Below, piece by piece: positions 32,752 to 42,200 of a stretch of 64,000 bases of DNA. The notes under the pieces were generated by a model. The model worked only from the letters and a program-made list of their open reading frames with translations, was not told the origin of the DNA and searched no databases. Position 1 is the stretch's first letter, and every line of letters starts with the position of its first letter. The position numbers were made by a program, and so were the translations under genes. Origin of the DNA: Shiella aurantiaca (lineage in GTDB: Bacteria > Bacteroidota > Bacteroidia > Cytophagales > Cyclobacteriaceae); assembly GCA_030412945.1 (NCBI GenBank), contig JAUHJS010000003.1, forward strand, positions 249,507 to 313,506, in the 5' to 3' direction.

Positions 32752-33799
32752 ATGTATCGGAGGAGTTTTACTCCTTGCCCTTACACTACCCGTATTTGCT
32801 AAAGATGCTATCGAAAAGACCAAAGAGGTTAAGAAAAGCTACACGGTAGATGCCTCGGTTCGCCTAAAGGTGGATAACCAATTTGGAAAGGTGCATATCA
32901 ACACCAGCAATTCTAATACACTCACGGTGGATATTCTGGTGCGGGTAAAGCAATCGGATGAAAAGAAAGCCCAGGAACTATTGGATAAAATTACCATTGC
33001 GATTAATGAAGATTTGAAATCGGCAAAGGAAATAAGCTTTGAAACCAAAATTGGGGGTAAGTTTTCGAATAACAACAAAGGCGAATTTAGTATTGACTAT
33101 TCCATCTCTATGCCGCGCCAAAACCCTTTGGAGGTAGAAAACAGCTTTGGTGATGTGTTTTTGGATGATTTTGATGGCTCATTGGACTTGGAGGTAAGTT
33201 ACGGAGCTGCTAAGATTAATCGCATAAGCGGTACAGCCTCTATCGAAATTGCCTTTGGCTCAGGTACCTTGGCGTATCAGAAGCAAGGAGAATTAGAAGT
33301 GAGTTATTCTAAAGTGGAAGCTGGTGAATTAGGTGTGGTAGAGGTAGATTCTGAGTTTTCAGATTTGGTAATTACCAAAGGAAACCAAGTGAACCTAGAT
33401 GCCAAATATGGTAAAGTGAAACTAGGAGAGGTGCAAAGCCTACAAGCCGATGTGCAATTTGCCGGATTTGAGCTAAGTAAAGTATACAAAAGCATAGAAG
33501 CCGACCTACAATATGCAGATAATGCACAAATTGACTGGGTGTCAAAAGCCGTTAATTCGGTAAAAATCCGCTCTAATTTCGGATCTATCAAAGTAGGCTT
33601 GCAAAGAGGTATGAATGCCGAAGTTTCCTTCAAATCCAGCTTTGGCGATATCGATGCTTCGGAATCTGATTTTGATTTCAATAGACTCAGTAAAGAAGAT
33701 TTCAAGCGCTCAATGGAAGGAAAAATAGGCAGCGGAGGCAGCAATAAAGTGGAGCTTTCGGCTGACTATGGTAAAGTGAAAGTGAGCGTGGTCGACTAA
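32732..33799 (+). CDS. Secreted DUF4097-like beta-rich protein
   Basis: A 355-residue protein with a signal peptide (MKQLVYKCIGGVLLLALTLP, cut near VFA-KD). The rest is a right-handed solenoid pattern of short strands: LKVDNQFGKVHINTSN, EVENSFGDVFLDDFDGS, EVSYGAAKINRISG, NLDAKYGKVKLGE. This pattern is typical of DUF4097/adhesin-like proteins, often encoded with ECF sigma factors in Bacteroidota. It overlaps the preceding membrane gene by 20 bases and ends at a strong terminator. Confidence 0.85.
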   Translation: MKQLVYKCIGGVLLLALTLPVFAKDAIEKTKEVKKSYTVDASVRLKVDNQFGKVHINTSNSNTLTVDILVRVKQSDEKKAQELLDKITIAINEDLKSAKEISFETKIGGKFSNNNKGEFSIDYSISMPRQNPLEVENSFGDVFLDDFDGSLDLEVSYGAAKINRISGTASIEIAFGSGTLAYQKQGELEVSYSKVEAGELGVVEVDSEFSDLVITKGNQVNLDAKYGKVKLGEVQSLQADVQFAGFELSKVYKSIEADLQYADNAQIDWVSKAVNSVKIRSNFGSIKVGLQRGMNAEVSFKSSFGDIDASESDFDFNRLSKEDFKRSMEGKIGSGGSNKVELSADYGKVKVSVVD

Positions 33800-33820
33800 T
33801 TCTCAAGGTAACACAACAAC

Positions 33821-33849
33821 AAAAAAGAGGCCTTAAAGCCTCTTTTTTT
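33821..33849. terminator. Bidirectional terminator between the sigma operon and ftsE
   Basis: AAAAAAGAGGC, CTTAAA loop, GCCTCTTTTTTT: a perfect hairpin with A and T tracts on both sides. It ends at the ftsE stop. Confidence 0.9.
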
Positions 33850-34555
33850 ATATGTTCACGTCTATGGGCGATACCTTACTATCTAACACCTTCCCTTTTT
33901 CGCATTTTAAAATACGAGCCGGGTAGGTTCTGAGGAAATAATGGTTGTGGGTAGCCATCAGTACAGCCGTACCACTGTTATTGATTTCCTGAAACAACTT
34001 AAAAATCCCATCACTCACCTCGGGGTCGAGGTTTCCAGTGGGTTCATCGGCCAGCAAAATGCTCGGCTCATTGAGCAGGGCACGGGCAATTACCACACGC
34101 TGCTGTTCACCCCCCGAGAGCTGATGAGGAAATTTTCCGCCAACCGAACCCAAGCCCACACGCATCAGCACCTCGGCTTGGCGCGCTTTGATTTTGGCCC
34201 CATCTTTCCAGCCAGTGGCCTTCATCACAAAACTCAGGTTTTCGGTAACGGTTCGGTCAGGGAAAAGCTGAAAATCTTGAAACACGATGCCCAGCTTTCG
34301 TCTCAGAAAAGGCACTTTGGCACGTTTGATATCGCGTATCTGAAAGCCGCTCACCTCAATATCGCCTAAGCGAAGCTGCAAATCGGCATAAAGGGTTTTG
34401 AGCAGGGAGCTTTTGCCACTACCCGTGCGGCCAATCAGGTACACAAATTCGCCCTTTTCTATATCAAAGCTGATATCGCTCAATACGGTTTGGTTCTCCT
34501 GAAAAATAGAGGCATTGCGTACGCTTACCACTGGCTGATTAGAAAAGTGGGTCAT
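33848..34555 (-). CDS. ftsE: FtsE-type ABC transporter ATPase
   Basis: A 235-residue ABC ATPase: Walker [20 protein letters not shown]-loop region [20 protein letters not shown], signature [16 protein letters not shown], Walker [16 protein letters not shown]. This is the FtsE subtype that works with the membrane protein FtsX in division and peptidoglycan hydrolase control. No ftsX is adjacent, as usual in Bacteroidota where it is elsewhere. It lies 5 bases after a small 67-codon gene and ends in a shared terminator. Confidence 0.9.
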   Translation of the reverse strand: MTHFSNQPVVSVRNASIFQENQTVLSDISFDIEKGEFVYLIGRTGSGKSSLLKTLYADLQLRLGDIEVSGFQIRDIKRAKVPFLRRKLGIVFQDFQLFPDRTVTENLSFVMKATGWKDGAKIKARQAEVLMRVGLGSVGGKFPHQLSGGEQQRVVIARALLNEPSILLADEPTGNLDPEVSDGIFKLFQEINNSGTAVLMATHNHYFLRTYPARILKCEKGKVLDSKVSPIDVNI

Positions 34556-34560
34556 CGGAA

Positions 34561-34764
34561 TTACAAGGTTAGAGGTTGTAGTTTGCCAAAGGGAAGTTCC
34601 GAAATCAATTTTTCCAAGGCTTCTTCTTTGCCATCGAGTCCGTATTTTTCCAGGTTTTTCAAAGGCCTATCGGCCCTGAAATACGCTACGAGTACAAAAT
34701 TCTCGTCTCTCAACTGAATGTAATCGGGGATTTTGGCTTTGCCTTTTACTTTGATAATGTACAT
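34561..34764 (-). CDS. Small conserved protein between fsa and ftsE
   Basis: A 67-residue protein, MYIIKVKGKAKIPDYIQLRD onwards with VLVAYFRADRPLKNLEKYGL. It looks like a compact alpha/beta domain, is in frame with normal codon use and fits between fsa and ftsE with short gaps (5 and 44 bp). Function unknown; the location suggests an operon with ftsE. Confidence 0.75.
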   Translation of the reverse strand: MYIIKVKGKAKIPDYIQLRDENFVLVAYFRADRPLKNLEKYGLDGKEEALEKLISELPFGKLQPLTL

Positions 34765-34808
34765 GGAAATATGTTTTCAGGATACAACCCAATAAAACAG
34801 ATTTTGAT

Positions 34809-35465
34809 TTAGCTATTGGCTTTTTTGTGATCGGCCAAGAACTGCTCCAGTCCTTTGTCGGTAAGTGGGTGGTTAAGGAGTCCGGTGATAACTTTAAACG
34901 GACAGGTAACCACATCGGCACCAATCTCGGCACACTGGATTAAGTGCATGCTATGGCGTACTGAAGCAGCCAACACCTCGGTGTCGAAGCCGTAGTTGTC
35001 ATAAATTTGTACAATTTGCTCAATTAGGCTCAAACCATCGTGGCTGATATCATCTAAGCGGCCAATAAATGGCGATACATACGAAGCGCCTGCTTTGGCA
35101 GCCAAAAGGGCTTGCCCGGCTGAGAAAATCAAGGTGCAATTGGTTCTGATTCCTTCGTTGCTAAAGTATTTAATTGCTTTTACCCCGTCTTTGATCATCG
35201 GGATTTTCACCACGATTTTATCATCGATTTTGGCCAATTCTTTTCCTTCTTTGATCATGCCTTCGTAGTCGGTAGCAATTACCTCGGCACTTACGTTATC
35301 GTCCACGATATCGCAAATAGCTTTGTAGTGAGCCAACACATTAGCGTGACCTTTGATACCTTCTTTTGCCATAAGCGAAGGGTTGGTAGTAACGCCATCC
35401 AATACGCCTAGGTCGTAGGCTTCGCGGATTTCATTTAAGTTTGCGGTGTCGATAAAAAACTGCAT
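34809..35465 (-). CDS. fsa: Fructose-6-phosphate aldolase / transaldolase-like protein
   Basis: A 218-residue TalC/FSA-family protein: [33 protein letters not shown], the Schiff-base Lys in [16 protein letters not shown], then [20 protein letters not shown] and [13 protein letters not shown]. The family cleaves fructose-6-phosphate or acts as a small transaldolase. A TAGCTTTG -7 promoter element lies 32-39 bp upstream (complement of 35497-35504). Confidence 0.95.
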   Translation of the reverse strand: MQFFIDTANLNEIREAYDLGVLDGVTTNPSLMAKEGIKGHANVLAHYKAICDIVDDNVSAEVIATDYEGMIKEGKELAKIDDKIVVKIPMIKDGVKAIKYFSNEGIRTNCTLIFSAGQALLAAKAGASYVSPFIGRLDDISHDGLSLIEQIVQIYDNYGFDTEVLAASVRHSMHLIQCAEIGADVVTCPFKVITGLLNHPLTDKGLEQFLADHKKANS

Positions 35466-35496
35466 AGTTTGATCAATGGTTTTGTGAAATACTATG

Positions 35497-35504
35497 CAAA
35501 GCTA
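35497..35504 (-). promoter_or_regulatory. -7 promoter element of fsa
   Basis: TAGCTTTG on the minus strand, complement of 35497-35504; matches TAnnTTTG. The -33 side is weak. Confidence 0.5.
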
Positions 35505-35566
35505 AAGATAAATACGAAAGATGTAAGCCTAAAACGAGAAGAGTAGGAGGGAATTTTGAAGAGTGG

Positions 35567-35670
35567 GTAAAATAAAAATGGCAAACCGAACATCGCATCG
35601 CTACAACCACTTACCCTTGCTTCCTTCCGGACCTGGGGGATTCAGCAGGAGCTGATCGTGCCGATTTGCC
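35567..35670 (-). ncRNA. ffs: Small SRP RNA (4.5S type), with terminal T-tract
   Basis: The minus strand carries the conserved SRP domain IV loop AGGTCCGGAAGGAAGCAAGG (GGAA apical tetraloop region, asymmetric AGCA side), in an almost perfect hairpin: the 5' end GGCAAATCGG pairs with 3' CGGTTTGCC. The core spans 35580-35670 (about 91 nt); the T-rich 35567-35579 is likely the terminator. The -7 element TACTTTTG (complement of 35675-35682) sits just upstream of the 5' end. The RNA binds Ffh to target membrane proteins. Confidence 0.95.
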
Positions 35671-35674
35671 GATG

Positions 35675-35682
35675 CAAAAGTA
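35675..35682 (-). promoter_or_regulatory. -7 promoter element of the SRP RNA
   Basis: TACTTTTG on the minus strand, four to five bases before the predicted 5' end GGCAAA, at the spacing expected for a Bacteroidota TAnnTTTG element. Confidence 0.65.
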
Positions 35683-35757
35683 GTGTTTTTTAGGAAATAT
35701 TGAAAGATAGGAACAGAAATTACGCGGATAATTGCTAGTATTCTGTGAATGAGGATT

Positions 35758-35997
35758 TTATTCCACCAAACCTTGTAGGTAGAGATTGAATTCAAGTGGG
35801 CTACCCTTTTCAAAACCATCGTGGGCGAGGTCATCCATGATATCTTCATCAAACTCGCGGGCGGTAATTTCCTTTTCACCGCTGGGGTAAATAATGATTT
35901 CGGTGCCCTTTAATTGTTTGGTGTCGATTTGCACCAATATGGTCATATCGTCCAGTACCTTTTTGAAATACTCGTGTATGATGAAGTCTTTTTTCAT
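35758..35997 (-). CDS. Small hypothetical protein, 79 residues
   Basis: A 79-residue acidic protein: MKKDFIIHEYFKKVLDDMTI, LKGTEIIIYPSGEKEITARE, FDEDIMDDLAHDGFEKGSPL. Reading frame and composition look coding (balanced, no low complexity). No family recognised. It lies upstream of the SRP RNA on the same strand, 88 bases away. Confidence 0.7.
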   Translation of the reverse strand: MKKDFIIHEYFKKVLDDMTILVQIDTKQLKGTEIIIYPSGEKEITAREFDEDIMDDLAHDGFEKGSPLEFNLYLQGLVE

Positions 35998-36044
35998 GGG
36001 TAGTAGGGGAATCAGTCAAAGCGATTAAGGAGCGGTTGGGGTAG

Positions 36045-36072
36045 AAAAAAAGTCCCTTGTTCAGGGACTTTT
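36045..36072 (-). terminator. Terminator of the acidic small protein gene
   Basis: Minus strand: AAAGTCCCTG, loop AA, CAGGGACTTT-type stem followed by T7. It lies 20 bases after the stop at 36092. Confidence 0.85.
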
Positions 36073-36091
36073 ATATAGCTTAGGTTAACGA

Positions 36092-36316
36092 TTAGAAATC
36101 GTCATCATCAAAATTGTCATCGTCATCATCAAAGTCCAAGTCGTCCTCTAGGTCATCCTCGTCAAGATCAAAATCCTTATCGAAGTCTTCCTCATGGAAT
36201 TTGTCTTCCATTTCTTCGAACTCTTCTTCATCAAACTCATCCTCGAATTCATCACCGAACTCGTCCTCTAATTCATCATCTTCAAATTCATCAAGATCGT
36301 CATCAAAATCTGCCAT
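36092..36316 (-). CDS. Extremely acidic 74-residue protein (Asp/Glu/Phe-rich)
   Basis: Of 74 residues, 49 are Asp or Glu and 12 Phe, in a repeating DE...F pattern such as EFEDEFDEEEFEEMED and DFDLDEDDLEDDLDFDDD. The frame has its own -7 element (TATATTTG, complement of 36358-36365), an ATG, and a strong terminator, so it is a real gene rather than random low complexity. Codons alternate GAT/GAC and GAA/GAG, again suggesting selection on the protein. It is likely disordered; possible roles are binding to basic partners (ribosomal proteins, DNA-binding proteins) or cations, but none is shown. The reverse strand gives a Ser/Lys-rich frame that is a shadow. Confidence 0.75.
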   Translation of the reverse strand: MADFDDDLDEFEDDELEDEFGDEFEDEFDEEEFEEMEDKFHEEDFDKDFDLDEDDLEDDLDFDDDDDNFDDDDF

Positions 36317-36357
36317 GTTTTCAAGCTTTAATGTGTTCAGGTATGGTAAAAATCGGG

Positions 36358-36365
36358 CAAATATA
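36358..36365 (-). promoter_or_regulatory. -7 promoter element of the acidic protein gene
   Basis: TATATTTG on the minus strand (complement of 36358-36365), matching TAnnTTTG; 42-49 bp upstream of the ATG. Confidence 0.5.
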
Positions 36366-36523
36366 GGATTTGCACAATTATTTAATTGGTTTTTTTTCGC
36401 GAATAATTTTTAGCCATTCAACGTGCCGCAAAAATAGATTTTTTTCTGAAATCCCAAATCTACTTTGCGTAATCGTTTGTTTTTTTTCATCTTTAGTAAT
36501 GTAATAATCTTAAACAAACTATT

Positions 36524-36694
36524 ATGGGTAAAGGAGATATCAAAACAAGAAAAGGCAAGATTAGCGCTGGTTCGTATGGTGTGTTACGTCCCAGAAAGTC
36601 GAAAGAATCGATTGCTCCTGTGGCTAAGGCCGCAGCAGCACCAAAGGAAAAGGCCCCTAAGGAAGCTAAGCCTAAAAAGGCGGCAAAAAAATAA
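36524..36694 (+). CDS. 30S ribosomal protein THX (bTHX) with long Ala/Lys tail
   Basis: A 56-residue protein found by reading the DNA: MGKGDIKTRKGKISAGSYGV then LRPRKSKES. The first 25 residues match the bTHX motif (MGKGDxxTxxGKIxxGSYGxxRPRK), the basic peptide that binds the head of the 30S subunit. A further 30 residues rich in Ala, Lys and Pro (APVAKAAAAPKEKAPKEAKP, ending KKAAKK) form an unstructured extension. A strong terminator follows. The gene is easily missed because of its size. Confidence 0.92.
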   Translation: MGKGDIKTRKGKISAGSYGVLRPRKSKESIAPVAKAAAAPKEKAPKEAKPKKAAKK

Positions 36695-36698
36695 CCGG

Positions 36699-36725
36699 AG
36701 CCTTGCAGCAATGCAAGGCTTTTTC
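36699..36725 (+). terminator. Terminator of the THX gene
   Basis: AGCCTTGC, loop AGCAAT, GCAAGGCT followed by TTTT. It lies five bases after the stop. Confidence 0.9.
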
Positions 36726-36751
36726 ATTTCACCGATTAGCGTGTACCATTT

Positions 36752-37612
36752 ATGAAGGAAGTTCTCTTTTTTGATGGGGCTTTTGTGTTGCCCCAAGAGG
36801 CCAAGGTGGCCGTTACCGATATTGGCCTGATCCGGGGTTATGCCATTTTTGATTTCTTACGGGTGCAAAACCATGTGCCGCTTTTTGTGGAAGACTATAT
36901 CGCCCGCTTTATGCGCTCGGCTGAATTGATGCGGCTTCCGCTGGCCTATTCGGCAGAAGATTTAAAAGGCTTGATTGTAGAGCTGGTAGCACGAAACGGC
37001 TATTCCTTTGCGGGCATTCGCTTGGTACTGAGCGGTGGCATTTCGCCTGATAATTTTAGTGTGAAAAGTGGGGGCTCTTTGGCCATCATCGAAAAAGTAT
37101 ATTCGCCTGTGGCGTCAGAAGTATACCAGATGGGTGCACAAATCATTTCCCGAGATTATGTGCGCAGCTTTCCCGAAATCAAAACTACCCACTACGCTTT
37201 CGCCATCAATGTATTGCAAGGCTTGGCCAATCCGGCTATTGAGGAGCTTTTGTACACCCATGAGGGCTTTATTACGGAATGCTCCCGGTCCAATATCTTC
37301 TTAATTAAAAATGGAGTATTGATTACGCCACATGCCAGTATTTTGTGGGGCGTTACCCGAAAGTATACCTTAAAAGTGGCGCAAAATATTTTGCCTGTAG
37401 AAGAAAGACCTGTGCGCTATGCTGAATTGCTACAAGCGGATGAGGTATTTATCACCAGTACTACCAAAAAATTGCTTCCGGTAGTAAAAGTAGATGAGCA
37501 TAGCATAGGCAATGGCCGTCCAGGTCCTTTGAGCCAACAGATTATGGCGGCTTTTGATCAGGAAGAGAGGCGGTATACAGAGGCTTTTATGCCAAATTCT
37601 TTATCCGAATAA
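36752..37612 (+). CDS. Class IV PLP-dependent aminotransferase
   Basis: A 286-residue fold-type IV aminotransferase (branched-chain or D-amino acid type, also resembling 4-amino-4-deoxychorismate lyase). Motifs: FDGAFVLPQEAKVAVTDIGL, RGYAIFDFLRVQN, the PLP Lys probably within IKTTHYAFAINVLQGLA, ITECSRSNIFLIKNGVLITP and DEVFITSTTKKLLPVVKVDE. Exact substrate cannot be told. It ends within a 26-base convergent overlap with the histidine kinase gene. Confidence 0.9.
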   Translation: MKEVLFFDGAFVLPQEAKVAVTDIGLIRGYAIFDFLRVQNHVPLFVEDYIARFMRSAELMRLPLAYSAEDLKGLIVELVARNGYSFAGIRLVLSGGISPDNFSVKSGGSLAIIEKVYSPVASEVYQMGAQIISRDYVRSFPEIKTTHYAFAINVLQGLANPAIEELLYTHEGFITECSRSNIFLIKNGVLITPHASILWGVTRKYTLKVAQNILPVEERPVRYAELLQADEVFITSTTKKLLPVVKVDEHSIGNGRPGPLSQQIMAAFDQEERRYTEAFMPNSLSE

Positions 37613-39077
37613 TAAAATGGGTGCCTTTACCTAGCTCAGAATGCACTTCTATTGTTCCCTGAATCATTTCTACGGCCTCTTTTACAATATAAAGTCCGAG
37701 CCCAGAGCCTGTACGCTCGGTATTGGCGCGGTAGAACATCCCAAAAATCTTTTGATGAAACTCAGGAGCTATGCCTATGCCGTTGTCGATAAAATGTATT
37801 TCAGCTTTATCTTCAAAGCTATTGATTGTCACGCGCAAGAAGGAATCAGGCTTGTGCATATCTTGATAGCGTACTGCATTGGAAATGATATTATTAAAAA
37901 TAATATGCAGTCGCTTGGGGTCGGAATGGAAAGACCCGGTTTGGTGGATAGATTTTTCCAGTCGAACGCGCTCGGCTTCATCGGTGTATTTCAAGGTTTC
38001 TACCGAGTCCATCAGGATTTTTTCAAAATCGATAGGACTGGCCTCTACGGCTGTACGGGAGTTGGAGGATAAATCGATGATGTCTTTAATGAAGGTATCG
38101 AGCTTATCCACCGCCTCGCCTATTTTAGCCAAGTATACTTCTTGGTTTTGGGTGTCGGGCTCAATGCGGATAAGGTTTACTAAGCCTTTTACGGATAGTA
38201 AAGGGGCGCGCAAATCGTGGGAAGCACTATATACAAAGCGGTCGAGCTCTTCATTGACTTTGGAAAGCTCCTTATTTTGTGCTTTGAGCTGGTTTTCAAT
38301 ATGTTTTTGTTCGGTTACATCACGCGAGTAAATGGTAACGCCCGTTACCCGACCGTTTTCGCGAATAGGGTAGGTGATGATTTCCACCACCATTTTGCGT
38401 TCTCCCACTTGATATTCATCAAAATAGACCCCGCGCTGCCCCTTAAGCGCCAATTCGTAGCGCTTCGACCAGGTTTGCTTAAGTTCCTTGAGCGGAGCGG
38501 GGATTAAGTCGATGATGTTTTTTCCACGCTCCAGTTTTACTCCGTAAGCAATCAGGTAATTCTTATAAAAGGGTTCGTTGAAATCAATGAGCTCGAAGCG
38601 CTTGTTGATTAGCCAAATACTATCGTCTACTGCATTTAAAATGGAACGCATATTGGCGGCATTATGGCGGATTTTGCTTTCAAAGCCTTTGCGCAGCGTG
38701 ATATCGCGGATAAAGACCGAAATGCCCATCTCGGTTTCGTTGAGCGGGAAGCTATGGAAATGAAGTTCCCAGTAATAGGTTTGACCTTTAATGTCAATCG
38801 CATCTTCCTCTACAAACTGATGCCCCATGAGGGCCTTATCCAGTTTTTTTTCCCATTGTTGGGCAATTTGCGGATAGCGCTGCTCCAGCGACTTAATGAA
38901 ATTGATTTCGGGGGATAAATGAAGACCATACTTGGCTTCAAAAATGTCTATAAACTGATTGTTGGCAGAAATAACTTCGTAGTGATCGGAAAGTAACAAA
39001 ATGCTCGCCTGCGACTTTTCAATAATGCTGACAAACTTCTCCTGATCAATAAAGTGATCTTGTTTATTGGTAAACAT
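37587..39077 (-). CDS. PAS-domain sensor histidine kinase
   Basis: A 496-residue kinase. Two PAS-type sensor domains (residues about 10-110 and 130-260, the second with VTGVTIYSRDVTEQKHIENQ), a linker coiled coil, then the HisKA phosphoacceptor SASHDLRAPLLSVKGLVNLI and the ATPase boxes DPKRLHIIFNNIISNAVRYQ, DNGIGIAPEFHQKIFGMFYR and GSGLGLYIVKEAVEMIQGTI. No transmembrane helices, so it senses an intracellular or redox/ligand signal. ATG 39077 (MFTNKQ) is chosen; the longer frame begins with TTG. No response regulator is adjacent. Confidence 0.95.
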   Translation of the reverse strand: MFTNKQDHFIDQEKFVSIIEKSQASILLLSDHYEVISANNQFIDIFEAKYGLHLSPEINFIKSLEQRYPQIAQQWEKKLDKALMGHQFVEEDAIDIKGQTYYWELHFHSFPLNETEMGISVFIRDITLRKGFESKIRHNAANMRSILNAVDDSIWLINKRFELIDFNEPFYKNYLIAYGVKLERGKNIIDLIPAPLKELKQTWSKRYELALKGQRGVYFDEYQVGERKMVVEIITYPIRENGRVTGVTIYSRDVTEQKHIENQLKAQNKELSKVNEELDRFVYSASHDLRAPLLSVKGLVNLIRIEPDTQNQEVYLAKIGEAVDKLDTFIKDIIDLSSNSRTAVEASPIDFEKILMDSVETLKYTDEAERVRLEKSIHQTGSFHSDPKRLHIIFNNIISNAVRYQDMHKPDSFLRVTINSFEDKAEIHFIDNGIGIAPEFHQKIFGMFYRANTERTGSGLGLYIVKEAVEMIQGTIEVHSELGKGTHFIIRIKNLA

Positions 39078-39217
39078 GACCCTGATTTTTGGTATAAATG
39101 AAATGGGTGACCTTGGCTTATACACAAATGTATCAGCCAAGGTTGCCCTTTCAAATGCGGTTGTAAGAAAAAGACATTATTTGTACTAAAAATCTAATAA
39201 ATAGAACTAATCACACA

Positions 39218-42200
39218 TTATTTAATCACCTCCACCCACTGACCGGGTACTACCGCCTGCACGGAATTATCATACATAGCTCCGCAAGAAACAGCTGGCA
39301 AATAGAACCGACCCTGGTAGGTGGCATTGAGCTGCACTTTGATGGTTTTTCTTTGCGCAGCTCCCAAGTCAAAGTAGGTGTACACCCTATCATCACGAAT
39401 GTCTTGATATTCAGGGGCCTCTTGCCCGTAATAGGTTTGGGTGTCATTCAAGCGCGTGTTGATGATTTCCCAACCACTGGGGAAAATCTGGCTCAAGGCC
39501 ATTTCCTCATAATTTCCACGTGTGCCCGGATTGTACACCGTTACCTCTGCCATGAAATTGGTGCCTTGTGCCAACTGGCTTGGGTTAATACTTTCGCCAT
39601 TCATATTGGTATAACGCACGGTCATTTTCAGGTCATTTTCCTGTGCTTTTTCTTCTCCAGCTAGCGGTGTGCCCGTTTGGATAATCCGAACGAAGAGCGT
39701 AGCCCCGCCTTTGTTTTGAATGCTAATCTTTCCAGTGCTTGGGCTTACGCTTACGTTTTTGGTCCAAAGGGCTTTTTTCAGACTAATCGTTTCCTCTTTT
39801 TCATTAGCGAGCCTTACTGAAAATTCACCATTCTCATCTTCTCCGTTTTCGCTAAGGTATAAAGCAATAGCCCTGAGCAAGAAGGCGGTAGTTTGTGTAC
39901 TCATCCATTGATCTTTCTTACCCAGTTCCTCTGCCAGTTTTTTTAGTAAGTAGGGATATTCTTCTGTTTTCTTTAAGCGGATAAGGCATTCGAGTATGAT
40001 GGCCTCATCGCGTAAATTAGAGCCATAGGAATAGCTCATTTCCTGATACTTGGCCACGGTTTTGTCAAGGGTATTGATCAATTCTTCCACAGCGGCATCC
40101 TGACCTAATACCGCATAAGCTGTGGCGAGCATCCAGCTTCCTTGCAGGCTTCTGTTGCTACTTTCGCGTAGGCGGTTCAGCGCGCCCATAGGCGCTTCTC
40201 CAGCTAGTGCTAAGGTGTACAAGCGGTAGGATTGGATCAGGTCGCTATTGAAGAAAGCTGAATTACGGCTCCAGTTATTTGCGGTTTTGCGTTGATAGGC
40301 TTTCCATTGGTTCAGCATATCATCTGGCACGAAATAGCCTTTTTTCTTAGCTTCCAGTAAGAAATGTCCCGCATAGTTACTTCCCCAAGCATCGGGCTGG
40401 TCGGCACCGGGCCAATAGGTAAAGCCGCCTTCCGGATGTTGAAACTTCTTGAGGCGCTCAATGGCAGCATTGATATTGTTTTGGGTTTTGCTTTGCTCTG
40501 TTTCCGATAAGTCGATAAAGGAGGACAAATACAACTGCGGGAATACAGCCGAAACGGTCTGCTCAATGCATCCGTGTGGATAGTTCATCAGATAGCCCAA
40601 ACGCTGACGTAGGTTAATTGCGGGTAGTTGTGAAACTTCCAGATAGGCTGAATTGGTACCTTCAAGGCCACTCATACTATAGTTTAATTCGAGGTTTTTT
40701 CCAGCCTCTACTATCCCATTCTGGATTTGCGTGATGCTAGGGTTTGGCGTGCGCACTTGAATTTCTATTTCAGTTTGGGCTTTATTGTTGCCCGATTGAA
40801 CTTGCACTTTCACCGTTCCCACGCCAATTTTGGTTTGAGTTTCCAAATCAAAATAGACGGTTTGGTCGCCTGTGCCACTGAAGGAAAGGCTTTGCTGTGT
40901 AGTGATAGGCTTTTTGAAAGCATCGTTCACGGTGATGCTGGCCTGAATGGATTTAATACCCTCTTCCATGACAAATACGTTTACGGGAAGTTTTACCTTT
41001 TCGCCCGGACCTAGCACACGGGGCAAGGTAGCCAATACCATGAGCGGTTGCTTAACTTCCATTACCGCCTCGGCACTACCGTAAGCTCCGGAAGGATGTG
41101 CTGCCACGGCCATGATTTTTACCGAACCCACGTAGTCGGAGATGCTTATCGTATGAGTTTTCTTACCGCCTTTGTCTAGATAGAAAGGTCCCAGATAATG
41201 CACAGTGGGTTTAAATCGATTGGCTTTTAGATTTTTAGGAGCGGTGGTTTCTTCATCCCCACCAATAGTGAGGATATGTTCCAGTCGGCCTCCGTACGCA
41301 CCAATCACTTCTTCATAAATATCCCATGTTTTCACACCTAGGGCTTCGCGGGCGTAAAAATTAGACCAAGGATTGGGCGTTTTAAATCCGGTAATATCTA
41401 GCAAGCCTTCGTCCACCACGGCTAGGGTATAGGCCATGGCTTTGCCATCTTTCTCCTGAATCTCTATCGTGGTTTTCTTATCAGGCGAAGTGCTTTTAGG
41501 GGCACTGATTACGGGTAGTAGGTGTGTGGCTTTGTTTTCCACCTCTATCGGTACTATGCCATACATGCGCATGGGTAAGTCGTTTTCCGTTTGGGCATGC
41601 GGTTGCAATAGGCTAATATGCGCGTACACATTGGGTGCCATTTCTGGTTTCACCTCCAAGCTCACTTCATTAAGCCCTTTTTCCGTGTCTATCCATTGAG
41701 TGGAAAGTACTTTGGAGCCATTTTCAATGCTGATAAGAGCTTTTCCTTTGTCGCTTCCTTCAAAGCTAATCACCATATTGTCACCCGTTTCGTACTTCTG
41801 CTTATCGGTACTGAGGGTAAGGATGGAAGCACCATCGGGGTTTTGGCGGGATTCGCGGCCTGCATAGGATGGCCAATCGATGTATACGATTTCACCACTG
41901 CTGTGGCCTGAACTTGGGTCTTCTACGTGAATGAAATAGCGGCCCCACTCGGGTTCATTGATTCGTAAGTTGAAGGTACCTTTTCCATTGGAGGTGTTTA
42001 CCGTACCTCCGTACACTACTTTATAATAATCACGACTAATGTAATTACTGAATGTACCTTCGGATTGATCCCACCACCAGCGCCAGTCTAGCTTGTAGAC
42101 GGTAACGCGTACATTCTGCTTGCTGATGGGTTCGCCTGAGGAATTAACTGTGGCGATTTGTAGGGCATGGTCTTTTCCGGTTACCAGCATACCATAGGAG

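Noticed and set aside
35601-35879. 92-codon frame across the SRP RNA region
   Set aside because: It overlaps the highly conserved SRP RNA and the small 79-residue gene in another frame; no protein motifs.
36114-36413. Ser/Lys-rich frame on the plus strand opposite the acidic gene
   Set aside because: It is the antisense of Asp/Glu codons (GAC/GAA become Ser/Phe/Lys-type codons); the promoter and terminator support the minus-strand gene.
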